Shown here: positions 47,758 to 59,466 of the stretch, piece after piece
Layout of the letters: each line of letters starts with the position of its first letter
How positions within the stretch are numbered: the first letter of the stretch is position 1
Assembly: GCA_949752735.1 (NCBI GenBank)
Contig: OX457040.1
Span: 5,301,370 to 5,365,369, forward strand
From: Lumbricus terrestris
Lineage: Eukaryota > Annelida > Clitellata > Crassiclitellata > Lumbricidae
Length of the DNA: 64,000 bases
Direction of reading: 5' to 3'
The notes under the pieces: model-generated
Seen by the model: only the letters and a program-made list of their open reading frames with translations
Databases searched by the model: none
What the model was told of the DNA's origin: nothing
Made by a program: the position numbers and the translations under genes

Positions 47758-47917
47758 AACGGTGTAGGCCATGATCAAACATTTTAAAATTCAAAATATA
47801 CGTAAATGAACCCCTACAGCTACAAAAAATGTCACAGTTTCATCCCATACGAAACAAGTCAGCAATAAAAAAAAAACTAGGGGAAGGGTAACCAACCGTT
47901 GGTAGCCGGAGGGTTAA
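47758..47917. mobile_element. piggyBac-type element, right-end fragment
   Basis: About 155 bp related to the right end of the 9492-10470 element (AACCCCTACAGCTAC, then GGTAGCCGGAGGG) and followed by TTAA at 47914. The left part is missing. Confidence 0.7.
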
Positions 47918-48076
47918 ACTAAGTAGGACACAACTTCATCAAACTATCCTGGTTTTATTTTTAACCATAAATAACAGCCTTTAATGGGCTACTGGTTTTA
48001 ACTTCCTTTGTTATTGTTAATCGAATGGAAAGCTAGATGTAATCGGTTTCCCTCCCAGTTCACAGTTCTAAAAACA

Positions 48077-48160
48077 GTGCTGTAATATGCCAAACAAATT
48101 TATGTTGAGGGACACGGCCTCTGCTGTCATACGCCCTCATCAAATCTGGATACATCCATC
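48077..48160 (-). repeat. SIR-A copy, diverged
   Basis: TGCTGTAATATGCCAAACAAA and ACGGCCTCTGCTGTCATA mark a reversed copy. Confidence 0.65.
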
Positions 48161-48416
48161 CCTCCCAGTTCATCAACTGATTCAAAAGACTATTTCTTTG
48201 ACTCACTGTGCGAGTTAGAATAGGCAATGCTCTAATGTCAAAAAGTTGCAAAAAATGTTGCAGGCATTCACTGTCCCTTGTTTTCGCTCCATTTAATCAT
48301 CAAGCACTTTACCTATTACATTTTTGAGTTGATAGGGTTTTTATTTAAAGAAATTTTTCAACATGGTATTATAATTCATCTTCCACGCTTGAGATTAGTC
48401 GAAAAACTGGTCTTGT

Positions 48417-48517
48417 ACCTTGCTCTTAAGTGCTGTAATATGCCGAGCAAATTTCTGTCCAGGGTAACGGCCTCTGTTGTCATAGACCCTGGTCAAATCG
48501 GATCCATCCATTGAGAT
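48417..48517 (-). repeat. SIR-A copy, complete
   Basis: One of the least diverged copies, ending GGATCCATCCATT. Confidence 0.75.
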
Positions 48518-48570
48518 GAACTTGCATGTATGTGGTTAATTCACATCACACATCAGTTCTCGCTCATTAA

Positions 48571-48605
48571 CTTTTATACATTATTATACTCGTAATGAAA
48601 GGTGT
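48571..48605 (-). promoter_or_regulatory. box+TATA unit
   Basis: ACACCTTTCATTACG starts at 48605 and TATAAAAG at 48578, distance 27. Confidence 0.6.
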
Positions 48606-48769
48606 TTTATTCAAAGTATGTTCTTCAATGACCAACATAATAATGAGCCCTGACTGCAACATGGCTGTGTCGTTCAACTGAATCACATTTTAAACACATT
48701 TTTTATGAATCTCCGGTGTTTCATGAATCATCAGCAACAGAGTGAGAAGACATAAAGCAGAATCGAGTA

Positions 48770-50745
48770 ACTTCAATGCTCATACTAGGCGAGACCATCA
48801 ATGATGATCTTGGAGCAACATCACATGTCAATGCCGTTCTAAGTACATTGTACCTTCTCTGGGTCGCTCTTCGCGCTTAGAGTCAGTGGCGTAGCTAGCC
48901 TTTCGTGGGCCCGTGTGCAGAGGTTCCGTATGGGCTCCTGCTTCGACTTGTAGGGCCGATATCTTCGCGTTCTCGCAACAATTATTAAGATCACCAAAAA
49001 CTCAATGGCGTGTTTGCTATTATGCCTAACACACGCAATAGGCCAACAACTCACAGAATAAACATGAATGCTGCACGAATGAGACAGGTTAATTAAGGTG
49101 TTATAACTGCCAGTGATTTCTCAGTCAAAACTTAAAATCTATCACGTTGCATGGGGGGGGGGGGGGGCGCTACTTATCCACTTATTATTAGTGGGCCTAC
49201 TTAAAACGGTGTCATGGCATCATAGAGTTTCTTTCTAGCATTTTTGTTCAGCAAAAAAGTCAACATGTGTGAATTTTGGTCCATGATTTGCAATTTGCAC
49301 ACCAAAAACGAGACAGTCATCAGTTTGTCACATGCCTACATAAAACTAAATAGGCGGCTTGATTATAGGCCTACCTAAAAATAAGTTCAGCAATATTCCT
49401 TACAAGTGCAAAAATTGGGGCAAATAAGTGATTCCTGTGACCCTGATCCTGCTCAATTTTGGTCTCTCTCATGATTTTGGGGTGAGAGCTGAAAGGAGTT
49501 GAGAGCAGCTTGATAATTGTATAAAAATAACTGGGAGTCACTTATGATCCACGTGGAGTTTGGTCGTGAAAAACTGAAAAGAAGACAACCATGTGAGCCT
49601 ATGTAAGACTAGAGAGGGTTGAACTTGAATCACGTCAAACCTCCAGCAATTCTCACCCTGGTTGAGGGAGATGTCATGTGATCACTACCGTATACCGATA
49701 CCAAATCCAACAAAGTAGGCCTACCGGAATACACGAGCATGCATGTGAGACGTATTAGGTTTCTGCAGCGCACCGCTTAATTATAATACACGAATTTGAC
49801 ATATAGACGGACATAATTACACCTATCCTAGATAGCACAGGCGTATACCCTGTGCATAGGAAAGCGAAGCAGCGAAATTAAAATCATGTTGGTAGGCCCT
49901 ATGATTCGTTCATGTTCTCAGATTAAAACTATAAGCTTATTGGACCTATTCTTCATTATCGTTCACATACACGTGCACTAATGTCATCTTGCAATGTGAC
50001 AGTCTCGATTCGAGACGAAAACATAAGTAATATAGGCTAGGAGTTCGGACTCAGTAGGCCTATACTTTTGCCTGTCAACAGCAGGCGGTTGACAGGAGCC
50101 AGTAAAGTAATGAAGTAGCCTAATGCAAGTGTGTTCACAAAAATCACATCTATAATAGGTCTATTATAAAAAAATAATTTGAATTACTAATTAAGATAGC
50201 CAATAATAAATAATTAATTTAGCAATCTGTGTGGGCCCCTGGAGGTCGTGGGCCCGTGTGCTTTGCACACATTGCACACATGGTAGCTACGCCACTGCTT
50301 AGAGTCCTACGAGCCCATGGTCTCCCCTCTTTTGCCCTCCACGAGGTAGCCCGTGCATCAACCGTCTCTCTTCTTCTCTATGCCTCCCCTGCCTGGTGGG
50401 GATACATCACTGCAATTGATCTACTCAATCTTCAACGCCTCTTACAAAAGGTTAACCGTTAAGCGATTGGGATACCTCCCTTCTCATTACCCTGATCTCG
50501 ACCGCTTGATTGACGATGCAGACGTTAGACTCTTAAAGGGTGTCATCTGGAATTTCAATCATGTACTCCGAAGCCTATTTCCACCTATTGTTAAAAGGCC
50601 TTATGCTCTGCGTTCGCGACTACATGACTTTGAACTGCCTAGAAAATATGACTTTAATATCATCTCTCGTGTTCTTTTTAAGACTGTATGCAGTGTTAGC
50701 TCTAGGAACCAGAAATCTATCTTTGGCCAGCTTCCAACCTGTTAG
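48770..50745 (+). pseudogene. CR1/L2-like RT C-terminal region, split by a hAT-type element
   Basis: Left of the insertion: ILGETINDDLGATSHVNAVL-like sequence. Right of it: RALRVLRAHGLPSF, then SLLLYASPAWWGYI, then RLGYLPSHYPDLDRLIDDADVRLLKGVIWN, then KRPYALRSRLHDFELP. These align with the post-YADD region of the element at 20854-21347. A frame change lies near 50450. No catalytic RT motifs are present, so this is a 5'-truncated dead copy. Confidence 0.65.
48876..50305. mobile_element. hAT-type non-autonomous element, 1414 bp
   Basis: CAGTGGCGTAGCTAGCC (from 48884) and GGTAGCTACGCCACTG (to 50297) are the ends, flanked by CTTAGAGT at 48876-48883 and 50298-50305. CAGTGGCGTAGC is a common hAT terminus. 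GGGCCCGTGTGC is subterminal at both ends. A G-run is near 49152. No transposase frame is found. Confidence 0.92.
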
Positions 50746-51252
50746 GCGGACACTCGTTATTTTAGCCCATTTACTTTTCTAAAAAAACCTTTTTCATGTA
50801 ATAAGTTGAGGTAAGTCAACTTAATTTCTTTTCTTGAATAAACGAAGTAGCCCATATATAAATCTAGAAACAATTTCGACCATGATAGGACGTCGTCAGT
50901 GTGCAGTATAATTATACTAAGATTATAATTGTTCGTCTGTTATAAAGCGTTACTGTATGAATCGCCAGAGGTGACACAAAACGCGAGGAGGATTATTGAG
51001 GATGTGACGAGTACCAGTTGCTTCGACAGAGGGCCAAAATATTTACGATGACGTAAAACCAATGTTCGCAGCGATGGTGAGTAGAAGACGTAATCGTTAT
51101 CTCCAAACTACTAATTAAAAGCGATACTTGAAAGAAAGCGAGGGGCACCAGCTTATTCACGAGCGCTTAGCTTCGTTGACGACGCTTCGTCAAGGAGCCA
51201 CAACAAACACTATGCACAACTCAAACGAGTCCAGGGTATAATTATTGTGGTC

Positions 51253-52751
51253 TTAACCCATTTTGGACTGATTTGTCGGATGGAATACAAAAATTTATAG
51301 TTTTTCAAGTTTTGAATTGATTTTAACTTATGCCAAAAACTGCAAAACTACGTATGTTCGCCGTCCTTTGTTTGCAAAGTTGTTATTTTGGTCTGATGTG
51401 TGATATCGTAAAAGTTGATGGGAATTTAAAAAGTGCACATATTTTGCACAAAGCACATGTGATTTGCATAATTTTACTGTAAAAAACGGAGTTGTAAAAA
51501 ATTCATATCTGGGTCATGTTCGTTTTGCGAACATTGGTCCAATAGGCTACTGACGCGTCAAGTCTAGTCAACGTTGATTTACATACGCCTGTATTAGCTA
51601 CAAGTCATGTTTCAACCAACTCACAATTGTGTATGTATGTAAGTATGTATGTATGTAGTATGCATGTATGTAATGTATGTGTGTATGTATGCCACTGTGA
51701 ATGTATACATATAAACCAACTCACAATTTTGTATTATGGTATGCATGTATGCATGTGTGTATCTATGTATGTTTGTATGCACGCATGTATGAATGTGTGT
51801 ATGTATGTATGAATGCTTGTATTTATGCACGCATGCAGGCATGTATGTATGTATGTATGTATGTATGTATGTATGTATGTATGTATGTATGTATGTATGT
51901 ATGTATGTATGTATGTATGTATGTATGTATGTATGTATGTATGTATGTATGTATGTATGTATGTATGTACTATGTATGGCATTGTATGTATATATGTATG
52001 CATGTATGTATGTATGTATGTATGTATGTATGTATGTATGTATGTATGTATGTATGTATGTATGTATGCATGTATGCATGTATGTATGTATGTATGTATG
52101 TATGTATGTATGTATGTATGTATGTATGTATAATATGTATGTATATATGGATGATGTATGTATGTATGTATGTATGTAACTGTGTATGTATGTAACTGTG
52201 TATGTGTGTATGTATTTATGCATGCATGCATATTTGTATGTATGGGTGTACTTAGGTATGTATGTGTGCATGTATGCATGCATGTATGTACGTATTGTAT
52301 GTATGAATGAATGCTTGTATGGATGTATGTATGTAAGTATGCATGTATGCTTGTATCCATGCATGTATGTATGTACGTAAGTTCGGATGTGCGTACATAT
52401 GTGTGTGTGCATGTATTATGAATGTATGCATGTATGTATGTACGGATACATGTATGTGAGTACATTATTTGCAGCTTAAAACATTATATTTCAAACGATT
52501 TTTTCTGCAGTTATCCATTTTTAACACTTTATTGTGTTGCAATGGCATTTCATGCATGTTAGATATGGCGCATGTTGTCAGTAGCCTATTAGCCCAATGT
52601 TCGTAAAACGAACATATGCCGTTTTGCATATGTTATTTGAGATTTGTCAAAAAACAATATGCATACGTTCAAACATTATTTTTTAGGTCCAAAATATCAA
52701 CACAGTTCTTAAAAATTTTGCTTAATAAAGTTTTGGTCCAAAATGGGTTAA
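51253..52751. mobile_element. piggyBac-type non-autonomous element with internal microsatellite
   Basis: TTAA at 51253-51256 is followed by CCCATTTTGGAC. The right end is GTCCAAAATGGG followed by TTAA at 52748-52751. Subterminal regions are also partly inverted (GCGAACATTGGTCCAATAGG against CTATTAGCCCAATGTTCG). There is no transposase. Between the ends lies a tetranucleotide repeat of about 830 bp. Confidence 0.85.
51620..52460 (+). repeat. (ATGT)n tetranucleotide array
   Basis: Long runs of GTAT, with variant units near the edges and two interruptions near 51970 and 52130. The long MYVC and IHTY frames across it are artefacts. Confidence 0.95.
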
Positions 52752-53117
52752 GGCAGACGGAAAGATGTGAAATGTTTTAAACAATTGCGAATTTATGTTT
52801 GGATCGACAGACTTTTGATCGCCTTTTAAGCTTTAAGTTTCGTGTTATATTTTACCGCAAAGCGTTGCCCTATTATATTACAGGAACAGGGCAATTAGGT
52901 CGCGTCACAAAAATATTTCGGAGATTGTATGACCACATGCTCGATAGTTTATGCAATGCATCGTCAGTTTATTGTGAAAGCCATAATTATAATCGCTCAA
53001 ATTAAAAATTATTTTAAAATCAAGAGTTATTGAAGCTAAGAGTTTCAGCTGTTAAGTGATAGTAACTAATTACAGAAAAACGGTGGTGACGCAGCTGACG
53101 TGTTTATAGAGAAAAAA

Positions 53118-53152
53118 TATAAATAGCGTGGTAAGACGCATTATAAAGGTGT
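53118..53152 (-). promoter_or_regulatory. box+TATA unit
   Basis: ACACCTTTATAATG starts at 53152 and TATTTATA at 53125, distance 27. Confidence 0.6.
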
Positions 53153-53429
53153 GTTAAAAGAGTTCTTCAATTGCTCTGAATTCAGGATTTACATTTTTAT
53201 TCCTAGCCTGTAAGTGGAGATAGCACCGTTGCACTCCGTTACATGTTGCACTCTATTCATATTAAATTTTTCATAATTATTCGTCTTTGTAGTTCTCTGT
53301 AGTTTATTGTGCCAGTTAGCGACACTGTGGAGCGTCACTGTGGATGGCAGTCACTGTGGGACTAAGACCACAAATATTATGGTTGACGAACGTCTGCTTA
53401 AATGAGAATGCTCTAAGGTGCGTATGTGG

Positions 53430-53515
53430 TTTCAGCTTAACGTCGCTGTGTGATAACAAAGACCATTAGCGACGCCCTCCTCCTTTATTCAGTCATGGGA
53501 CTGGCAGAGGCGTAG
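53430..53515 (+). repeat. R2 repeat copy
   Basis: Contains AACAAAGACCATTAGCGACG and CCTCCTCCTTTATTCAG. Confidence 0.65.
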
Positions 53516-53710
53516 ATCATTCGGTAACGGAGTTTGATTTACAGATGGATCGATGGATCCAGATTTGACGGGGGCTAATGACAACAGTTAACTGTTAATT
53601 GACCATGGCGGTCGCTAAGATTCAAAGAATCGACGGCACAAGGTGACAAAGTGAATGACAACAGAGGCAGTTCTCTCTGAAAAATTATGATTGGCATAAC
53701 TCTATTGGTT

Positions 53711-53746
53711 TACTTATATGTAAAAGTAAGAACGTTTTCCAGGTGT
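53711..53746 (-). promoter_or_regulatory. box+TATA unit
   Basis: ACACCTGGAAAACG starts at 53746 and TATAAGTA at 53718, distance 28. The R2 copy at 53430 lies downstream. Confidence 0.45.
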
Positions 53747-53783
53747 CCAAATTCAACTTTTGAGTGTCATAACATAAGACATT

Positions 53784-53990
53784 GTGGGACGCGGTGGTGT
53801 ATTGGGTATAATATTATTCGTGACCTTGCTGCAGGAGATTTGCAGGTTCGAATCCACCTCAAGTTGCCGCGTAGGGACCTTGGGCAAGTCCTTCACTCCC
53901 AACTCCGATGCAGTGTCCGCGCTAGAGTCGGGAGCGACTCTGAGTAGCGGGCGTGAAAGGGCGCTATAACAAATGCACATGCAAACAAAG
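53784..53990 (+). repeat. tRNA-derived SINE
   Basis: Head GGTGTATTGGG, B box GGTTCGAATCCACC, body TAGGGACCTTGGGCAAGT, tail GGCGCTATAACAAATGC. Confidence 0.8.
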
Positions 53991-54525
53991 TATGCCAACA
54001 TAAAGATATTTCACGTTGTTCTCCTCCTTTCTATATACATTTCTAATTATGCACTTGTAAAATATCGCCTGGTTTTAGAAGAAAGCCCTGGTTGTGTTTC
54101 GAATGGGTTTCTGCAAGCAACAGTGTTAAATAGCAGGACACAGAATGAAGACTGTTGAAGAACGTGGTATGTTTATTCAGGGTAGGCTACAGTGTGATAT
54201 GCGTCATTATGCGCCACAAAAGCTTAACAAGCTCCATCGCATCGAATTTGATGGACTTATATCTGCATTGGAATTGATATAAAAATTAACCACTTCTGGT
54301 TTTGTTTCAACAGTTTAGTCTCTCTATTTTAGGAGCATCGTAGTGACCTCGGAGATGCAATTCGACGAATTTGATAAACTACTATAGTATTATTATAGTA
54401 GGCGTAGGTTTATTTCAAAATGTGGATTTTGAGATGTTCAATTTAGTCGAAACCAGTTATCGCGACATCTTGTTGTATCCCAATAATTTATTATCCAGAA
54501 TCAAGCCAAACTTGCCCAAAGTAAA

Positions 54526-54632
54526 TCGGTGGATGGATGGATCCGATTTGGCCAGGGTCTATGACAACAGAGGCCGTTACCCTGGACAGAAATTTGCTCG
54601 GCGTATTACAGCACTTAAGAGCTAGGTACGAA
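54526..54632 (+). repeat. SIR-A copy, complete
   Basis: Starts GGATGGATGGATCCGATTTG and ends CACTTAAGAGCTAGGTAC. Confidence 0.75.
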
Positions 54633-54653
54633 ATCGGTCTAGTTGTTCATGGA

Positions 54654-54688
54654 TATTATTATTGAATGACTACACTTATTTAAGGTGT
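54654..54688 (-). promoter_or_regulatory. box with weak TATA
   Basis: ACACCTTAAATAAG starts at 54688, with only TAATAATA in the slot. Confidence 0.3.
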
Positions 54689-54891
54689 ATAAATCAAGCA
54701 GAATAAAATTTAACATTTGCAATTCGTGTATTGTTTAATGTAATGACGTTTCGTAAATTTGTTCTCCGCTAATTGAAGGTTTCTGTATTATAAATTATAA
54801 TTATGACGTCAACGAGCATTTTCATAAGCATATCTCGATGTCAAGCATGAGATGGCGTTAAACTGTGTTTACTGCAACGGGCTCAAAATAG

Positions 54892-54928
54892 ACACCTTTA
54901 AAACACTAATAGTATTATTATATATAAA
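54892..54928 (+). promoter_or_regulatory. box+TATA unit
   Basis: ACACCTTTAAAACAC starts at 54892 and TATATATAAA at 54919, distance 27. It lies only 204 bp from the minus-strand unit at 54688 and points away from it. Confidence 0.6.
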
Positions 54929-55469
54929 ATTTACCATCCCATAAATAGTCAATCGGTTAAACGCAGTGCCCAGTAAATGCAACGAAGTCGCAATAAATCG
55001 GTCGTAAAATACAACAGATGTGAATTTATTCTCACAAGATGTCGTTAATCTATCGCAATCTGAGCACAAAGACAATGTCCCACAAAAGGACGCAAATATC
55101 GAAAAGCCTAAGACCATATCGTTATGGAAAAGAATACCGTTATCAAAACCTATTATCCTCTCCACTTCAATCGAGTCTGTTTTCTGCCTTTTCTCTTTCT
55201 CCAACTATTAACCATAACATTACCGGGTCATGCCTCTCCACTAAATTTTTCATTTGGCGAGTGAATGAGTTGAGTTGTTTCTGATACAAGCAGTCTAAAA
55301 CTGCAGCTGATTGCAGTCCAACTGGGAAACCCTCCTCCATAATTCCTGCTAGGGACGGACTCGGACTTACTCAGACTTACTTACTTCTATTGTAAAGTAG
55401 GCACGACGAGGTGTCAGCTAAATCGGATTTTGTCGTGGATTCGAGCCCTACCACGTACGAACGATCTCA

Positions 55470-55600
55470 AGAGGAGCTAGCCAGGGAGTGACGGTGTGGT
55501 TTGTCAGTGTCTTCGGAGAAAAGGGGATGCACACAAAACCCTGGGTCATGGTATGGAGATTGGACGATTGAGTTAAAAATAGTTCATGTTTTTTACAGCT
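55470..55600 (-). repeat. R3 repeat copy
   Basis: Reversed relative of 25326-25580 (GTGACGGTGTGGTTTG, then CCCTGGGTCATGG). Confidence 0.55.
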
Positions 55601-55916
55601 CTGTGTTTTTAAAAGTCGATTGATTTTGGCATCTTTCTTTCTACAGGATCCCACATAACATAAAGCGATAGATTAATTATTAGATCAGGTTATAGACTGT
55701 CTAGGCAAACTGATTTTTGTATAATAACGAAGATGAGATTAGCATCGACCTCCTTCCTTGTCAATGCATTCGACTGGAGCAACAATCATATAGACACAAT
55801 AGAGAGGGTTTCTAAAAACATACATTTTGAAGTCGAGGTATTTTTTTTCTTTCTTTTGTGACTATTATTTTAAAGTCACCATGTTATGCCACATTTGAAA
55901 CATCTCATGCAAAAAA

Positions 55917-56012
55917 GCTCTTAAGTACTGTAATATGCCGAGCAAATTTCTGTCCAGGGTAACGACATCTGTTGTCATAGACCCTGGTCAAATCGGATCT
56001 ATCCATTCATCC
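55917..56012 (-). repeat. SIR-A copy
   Basis: Near-complete, with a few substitutions. Confidence 0.7.
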
Positions 56013-56070
56013 ACACTTAAAAGTTGACGTACTGGAAATTGGAAAATGTATATAAATTGTTCGATGCAAG

Positions 56071-56105
56071 AATAAATTTATGTCTGAACAAAGAAGAAAA
56101 GGTGT
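56071..56105 (-). promoter_or_regulatory. box with weak TATA
   Basis: ACACCTTTTC starts at 56105, with AATTTATT in the slot. Confidence 0.3.
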
Positions 56106-56319
56106 CTAATGAATTGTGTTCTTTACTGTTTTGAGGTTCATCTCGTTGACTGATAATTGCATGCATAATCGAAATTTACATTGCCATTTAATGGGAGAAG
56201 AGCTGAAGTAGCAAAGGCTGCAATATTGAATCGGTGTCATTTCTGGTTTTCGCTATATTTTATTCACTTAAATGATTCATGAGAAATTTCGAGGCCATAA
56301 TATTTATTTATTCATTGAT

Positions 56320-56400
56320 TAAATTAGTTTGTATAGCGCCTCTTCGACAGCACTACTCAGGGGCTCTGACATCCCCATCGCGGCCAAAAAGAGCTGTCAT
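56320..56400 (-). repeat. SINE-tail fragment
   Basis: TATAGCGCCTCTTCGACAG and ACTACTCAGGGGCTCTGA are reversed SINE 3' words. Confidence 0.5.
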
Positions 56401-56991
56401 AAATAAGATTGCATAGAGGACCCACCAATTTATTTTATTAAATTTGCATAGACTCCGCATTTCCAATCAAAGTGTGTCTTATATTCTATTATGTCATTTT
56501 CAATTGCCATCTGGGTCCATATAAAGACAAAGGGTTGAAATTGTCATAGGAATCTAGATAGCGAGGTAAAGGACTTGCCACCCGCCCTCACATGCCGAGA
56601 CCAAGAAAACAAAGTCACTAACTCATCATGCTCATGGCTGTGTTTTGGGACTGCTTTGTTCTAGTCACAAAACAACAGGGTCGACTCCTTTGATATTTAA
56701 ATTTGACTCATCTTTACATCGACTTTTAAACGCCTAGCCTGCCAGTCATCGCCTCCGAGCGATTGGGACAATAATTATCCAACGGATACTATCACGGTGT
56801 CAAATAATTAATTAGTTATTTAACTGATTATTCATTCAATTAAATTATTACATGCCACGTGACGTCAACATCGCTCGTTGTCTTTGATAACGTCATGTTG
56901 CTTTAAGTCTTGCCAAAGATTGGAAAATGTCTCCAATGGCCTACTTATCAGGACGACAATGTACTACTAGCCGTTGCTGAGCGCCGGAAAA

Positions 56992-57027
56992 TATAAATAA
57001 ACTACATGAACAGCGTTTTAAAGGTGT
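56992..57027 (-). promoter_or_regulatory. box+TATA unit
   Basis: ACACCTTTAAAACG starts at 57027 and TATTTATA at 56999, distance 28. The upstream AACTGATCAGTTTCCG word relates it to 15031. Confidence 0.6.
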
Positions 57028-57182
57028 GGTATAAGACAATTTATATCATATACAACGGAAACTGATCAGTTTATCCTCGAATATTTTTAGAACACAGACA
57101 ATACGAAAATAACGCCAATAATAAAGCAAACTATATGATGAGAGCAGATTGGCTCTCCAGCTTGGTGGGGGGGAGCTTAGAC

Positions 57183-58489
57183 AAAAAAATGGTACTTGTC
57201 GGTTAATTCACCTGCAGACACCAAAACCCATTATACGCAATTTTACATGCAAAAATTAATTCACTTGCGGTCGGTTTCATCTTCAATTTAATAGATTCGC
57301 TGTGCGCATTTAACTTTAATGTTGAAAAGAACTGTTCAAATTAGAATGCATAAAAGTGGAATGAAATAATCGTAAACATAACTCTTGATGTTCAAATTAG
57401 GAGGTGTAATATGGCCATAATACTTGCAATGTTACTACTGCGGTGGCCAAAATTGGGCAATGTCATGCAGAATGGCATTGAACACGTCCAGTCCATTTAC
57501 TTTCACTCGTTTCCGCCACATGAACTCACACATATACGAATCAATCATATGCCTGTGAATGCCGTTATGCCGTTTGTTCCTTTCCTTGGCTGACTTCCAT
57601 GAACGTTCGATGTTTTGAGTATGAGCTCCTGTATTAGGATCCACAAAGTTGACGGAGTGATTAACTGTATGATGAGTGAATCCAGCATTGTTGGCAATTG
57701 CATTGTACGCTCGCCATTGATCCGATATGATTGTGGTACCTGGACGAACATGTGTTGCAATGATTGGCATCAAGGTTGCTGCCGATCTGTCTGGAACGCA
57801 GAACATGAAACAATGTCCTGTTTCTCGACATATGCCACCAAAGACCCACTGCTGTGGAAAGACTCGACCAACCGCATTCTTACGGCGAGTGAAAAGACTC
57901 TCGTCAATTTCAACTATTGTGTTCGGTCCACCAATGATCCCAGGGTTGTTAATAAGTGTGCTGGCGCATACTTCACGCAGATAGTTATTCCAGTCTATAA
58001 CAGTTTCTTTGGTAATTTCAAGTTCACACTCGCAAAATCGGATACTCGTCATTTCTTTTGACCAACAATAGACGAACAGGATTATTTGTCGGTAAGTGAG
58101 TCGTGATCCCTGTAGCCACGTACCTTGTCGCACTGGGAAGTTTTGGTTACAGCCACGCTTCTGACATCTCCACCTGTCCTGCCGATCCCTTAAAGATAAC
58201 ACCATTGGGTGGTTGTTGGAACACTGTCTCGCAGCATGCAGGATGCCATGCTGCTGCAAGAAAGCCACGCTACTTTCTTTATCGTGAACTAATGCCGAAA
58301 TAGTCAATAAATTCATGGCGTTCATGGCGTCTGCATAAACATGTCCTAGTTTTTCATTGGGATGTCATCATTACATTACGTCACTAAAAACAGTGAGTAA
58401 AAATACGTTGGACTCCGCAGGTGAACTAACCGACAAGGTAGACATACGAAAATTCTGCAGGTGAATTAACCGACAAGTACCAAAGAAAT
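57183..58489 (-). mobile_element. Merlin-type DNA transposon, 1291 bp
   Basis: Perfect 28-bp terminal inverted repeats begin GGTACTTGTCGGTTAATTCA (57191-57218) and are reversed at 58454-58481. Flanks AAAAAAAT (57183) and AAAGAAAT (58482) are an 8-bp target duplication with one mismatch, the size expected for Merlin. A second, slightly diverged terminus-like copy lies just inside the right end at 58414-58438. Confidence 0.9.
57435..58325 (-). CDS. Merlin (IS1016/ISXO2-like) transposase
   Basis: A 296-codon uninterrupted frame, close to the usual length. Residues about 30-65 hold a C-x(n)-H...CQKRGC-type zinc-ribbon segment (WRCQKRGCNQNFPVR). A helix-turn-helix-like region follows. The catalytic core has VEIDESLF (first Asp, ~144), TIISDQWRAY (second Asp, ~200) and HTQNIERSWKSAKERN (Glu, ~237), the DDE triad of ISXO2-like enzymes. 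It would cut and paste the element through its inverted repeats in the nucleus. The first ATG lies close to a second one, so the exact start is uncertain. The intact frame and perfect repeats suggest recent activity. No introns or promoter are identified. Confidence 0.88.
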   Translation of the reverse strand: MNAMNLLTISALVHDKESSVAFLQQHGILHAARQCSNNHPMVLSLRDRQDRWRCQKRGCNQNFPVRQGTWLQGSRLTYRQIILFVYCWSKEMTSIRFCECELEITKETVIDWNNYLREVCASTLINNPGIIGGPNTIVEIDESLFTRRKNAVGRVFPQQWVFGGICRETGHCFMFCVPDRSAATLMPIIATHVRPGTTIISDQWRAYNAIANNAGFTHHTVNHSVNFVDPNTGAHTQNIERSWKSAKERNKRHNGIHRHMIDSYMCEFMWRKRVKVNGLDVFNAILHDIAQFWPPQ

Positions 58490-58794
58490 TTGAAATGAGT
58501 GACTCTCTTTTTCAAGAGAATGATCCGCTGTCGTTTCTTGCCTGAATCCATTTCAAGCGTAACTCAAACTGGCCGAACAGCTTGATAACAAACTTTCTCT
58601 AACCGTTAAAAATTACCTCAACCATGAATTTTGGTCGTTAGTTCCAATTCTTGAGTAGTGGATATAGCTCTGGGCTTGATTGCAAAACTTTTCATAACCT
58701 ATTAAAGACGATTACAATTTCATTTAACATATTCTTTATAATCACATCTTCCATAATTAGCTTTGGGTCATGATTTTCTCTAAGACTACCATGA

Positions 58795-58935
58795 ACAATA
58801 TTTTATTTAAGTTTCGTCTGCATCAAATGAACGAACTGATTGATTGATTCATTGATTGATTGGTACATTTATTTATTCATTCCTTCGTTCGTTCGTTCGT
58901 TCATTCATTCATTCATTCATTAATATACAATATAA
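58795..58935. repeat. GATT / ATTC simple repeats
   Basis: TTGATTGATTCATTG followed by CATTCATTCATTC tracts. Confidence 0.7.
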
Positions 58936-59220
58936 TACAATACATTCAATGTCGGCCTAGAAAGGTAACAGGTTGTTTTAAAATCTCCATATTAGATACC
59001 ATAAAAACACTAGACAATAAACCGATAGAGATAAATCGTTCTATATAATTTGTTATAAAACTATATTCTATTTTAGCATTGAGACGGTGGTATTCGTAAG
59101 CCAACTCTTTTCGAAGCGGCGGTCGCAGTGGCAATCAAATTTTCGTCATCTTCTGAAGTAAATGTTATGTTGGTTTCAAGCAACTTAATTAATTAATTTA
59201 TTTAACCTAATTCTCTCATT

Positions 59221-59425
59221 TGCCATAGCGCCACTTCAATTCAGCCTCTCAGAGGCGCTCCCAACTACAGCGCGGACACTGCATTAGAGTTTCACGCCGA
59301 AGCGGACGGGTAACTGCAAGTGAAAAACTTGCTCAAGGTTCCAACGCGGCGGCTTGAGATGAATTCGATTTCCTCCCGTTCCAAGGCACCCAACCCACCA
59401 TTACTGTAACACCACCTAGCTAGCG
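59221..59425 (-). repeat. tRNA-derived SINE, reversed
   Basis: From CATAGCGCCACTTC (tail) to GTAACACCACC (head). Diverged B box region GAATTCGATTTCC on the plus strand. Confidence 0.65.
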
Positions 59426-59466
59426 TAAGACTTAAGCTATAAACTCGTTTCATTACTGGTTCAGTA

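Noticed and set aside
49094..49101. AAGGTGT as an array member
   Set aside because: Lies inside the hAT-type element at 48884 and lacks a TATA at the right distance.
51621..52465. Long MYVC and IHTY open frames up to 263 codons
   Set aside because: They are produced by the (ATGT)n array and exist in several frames at once.
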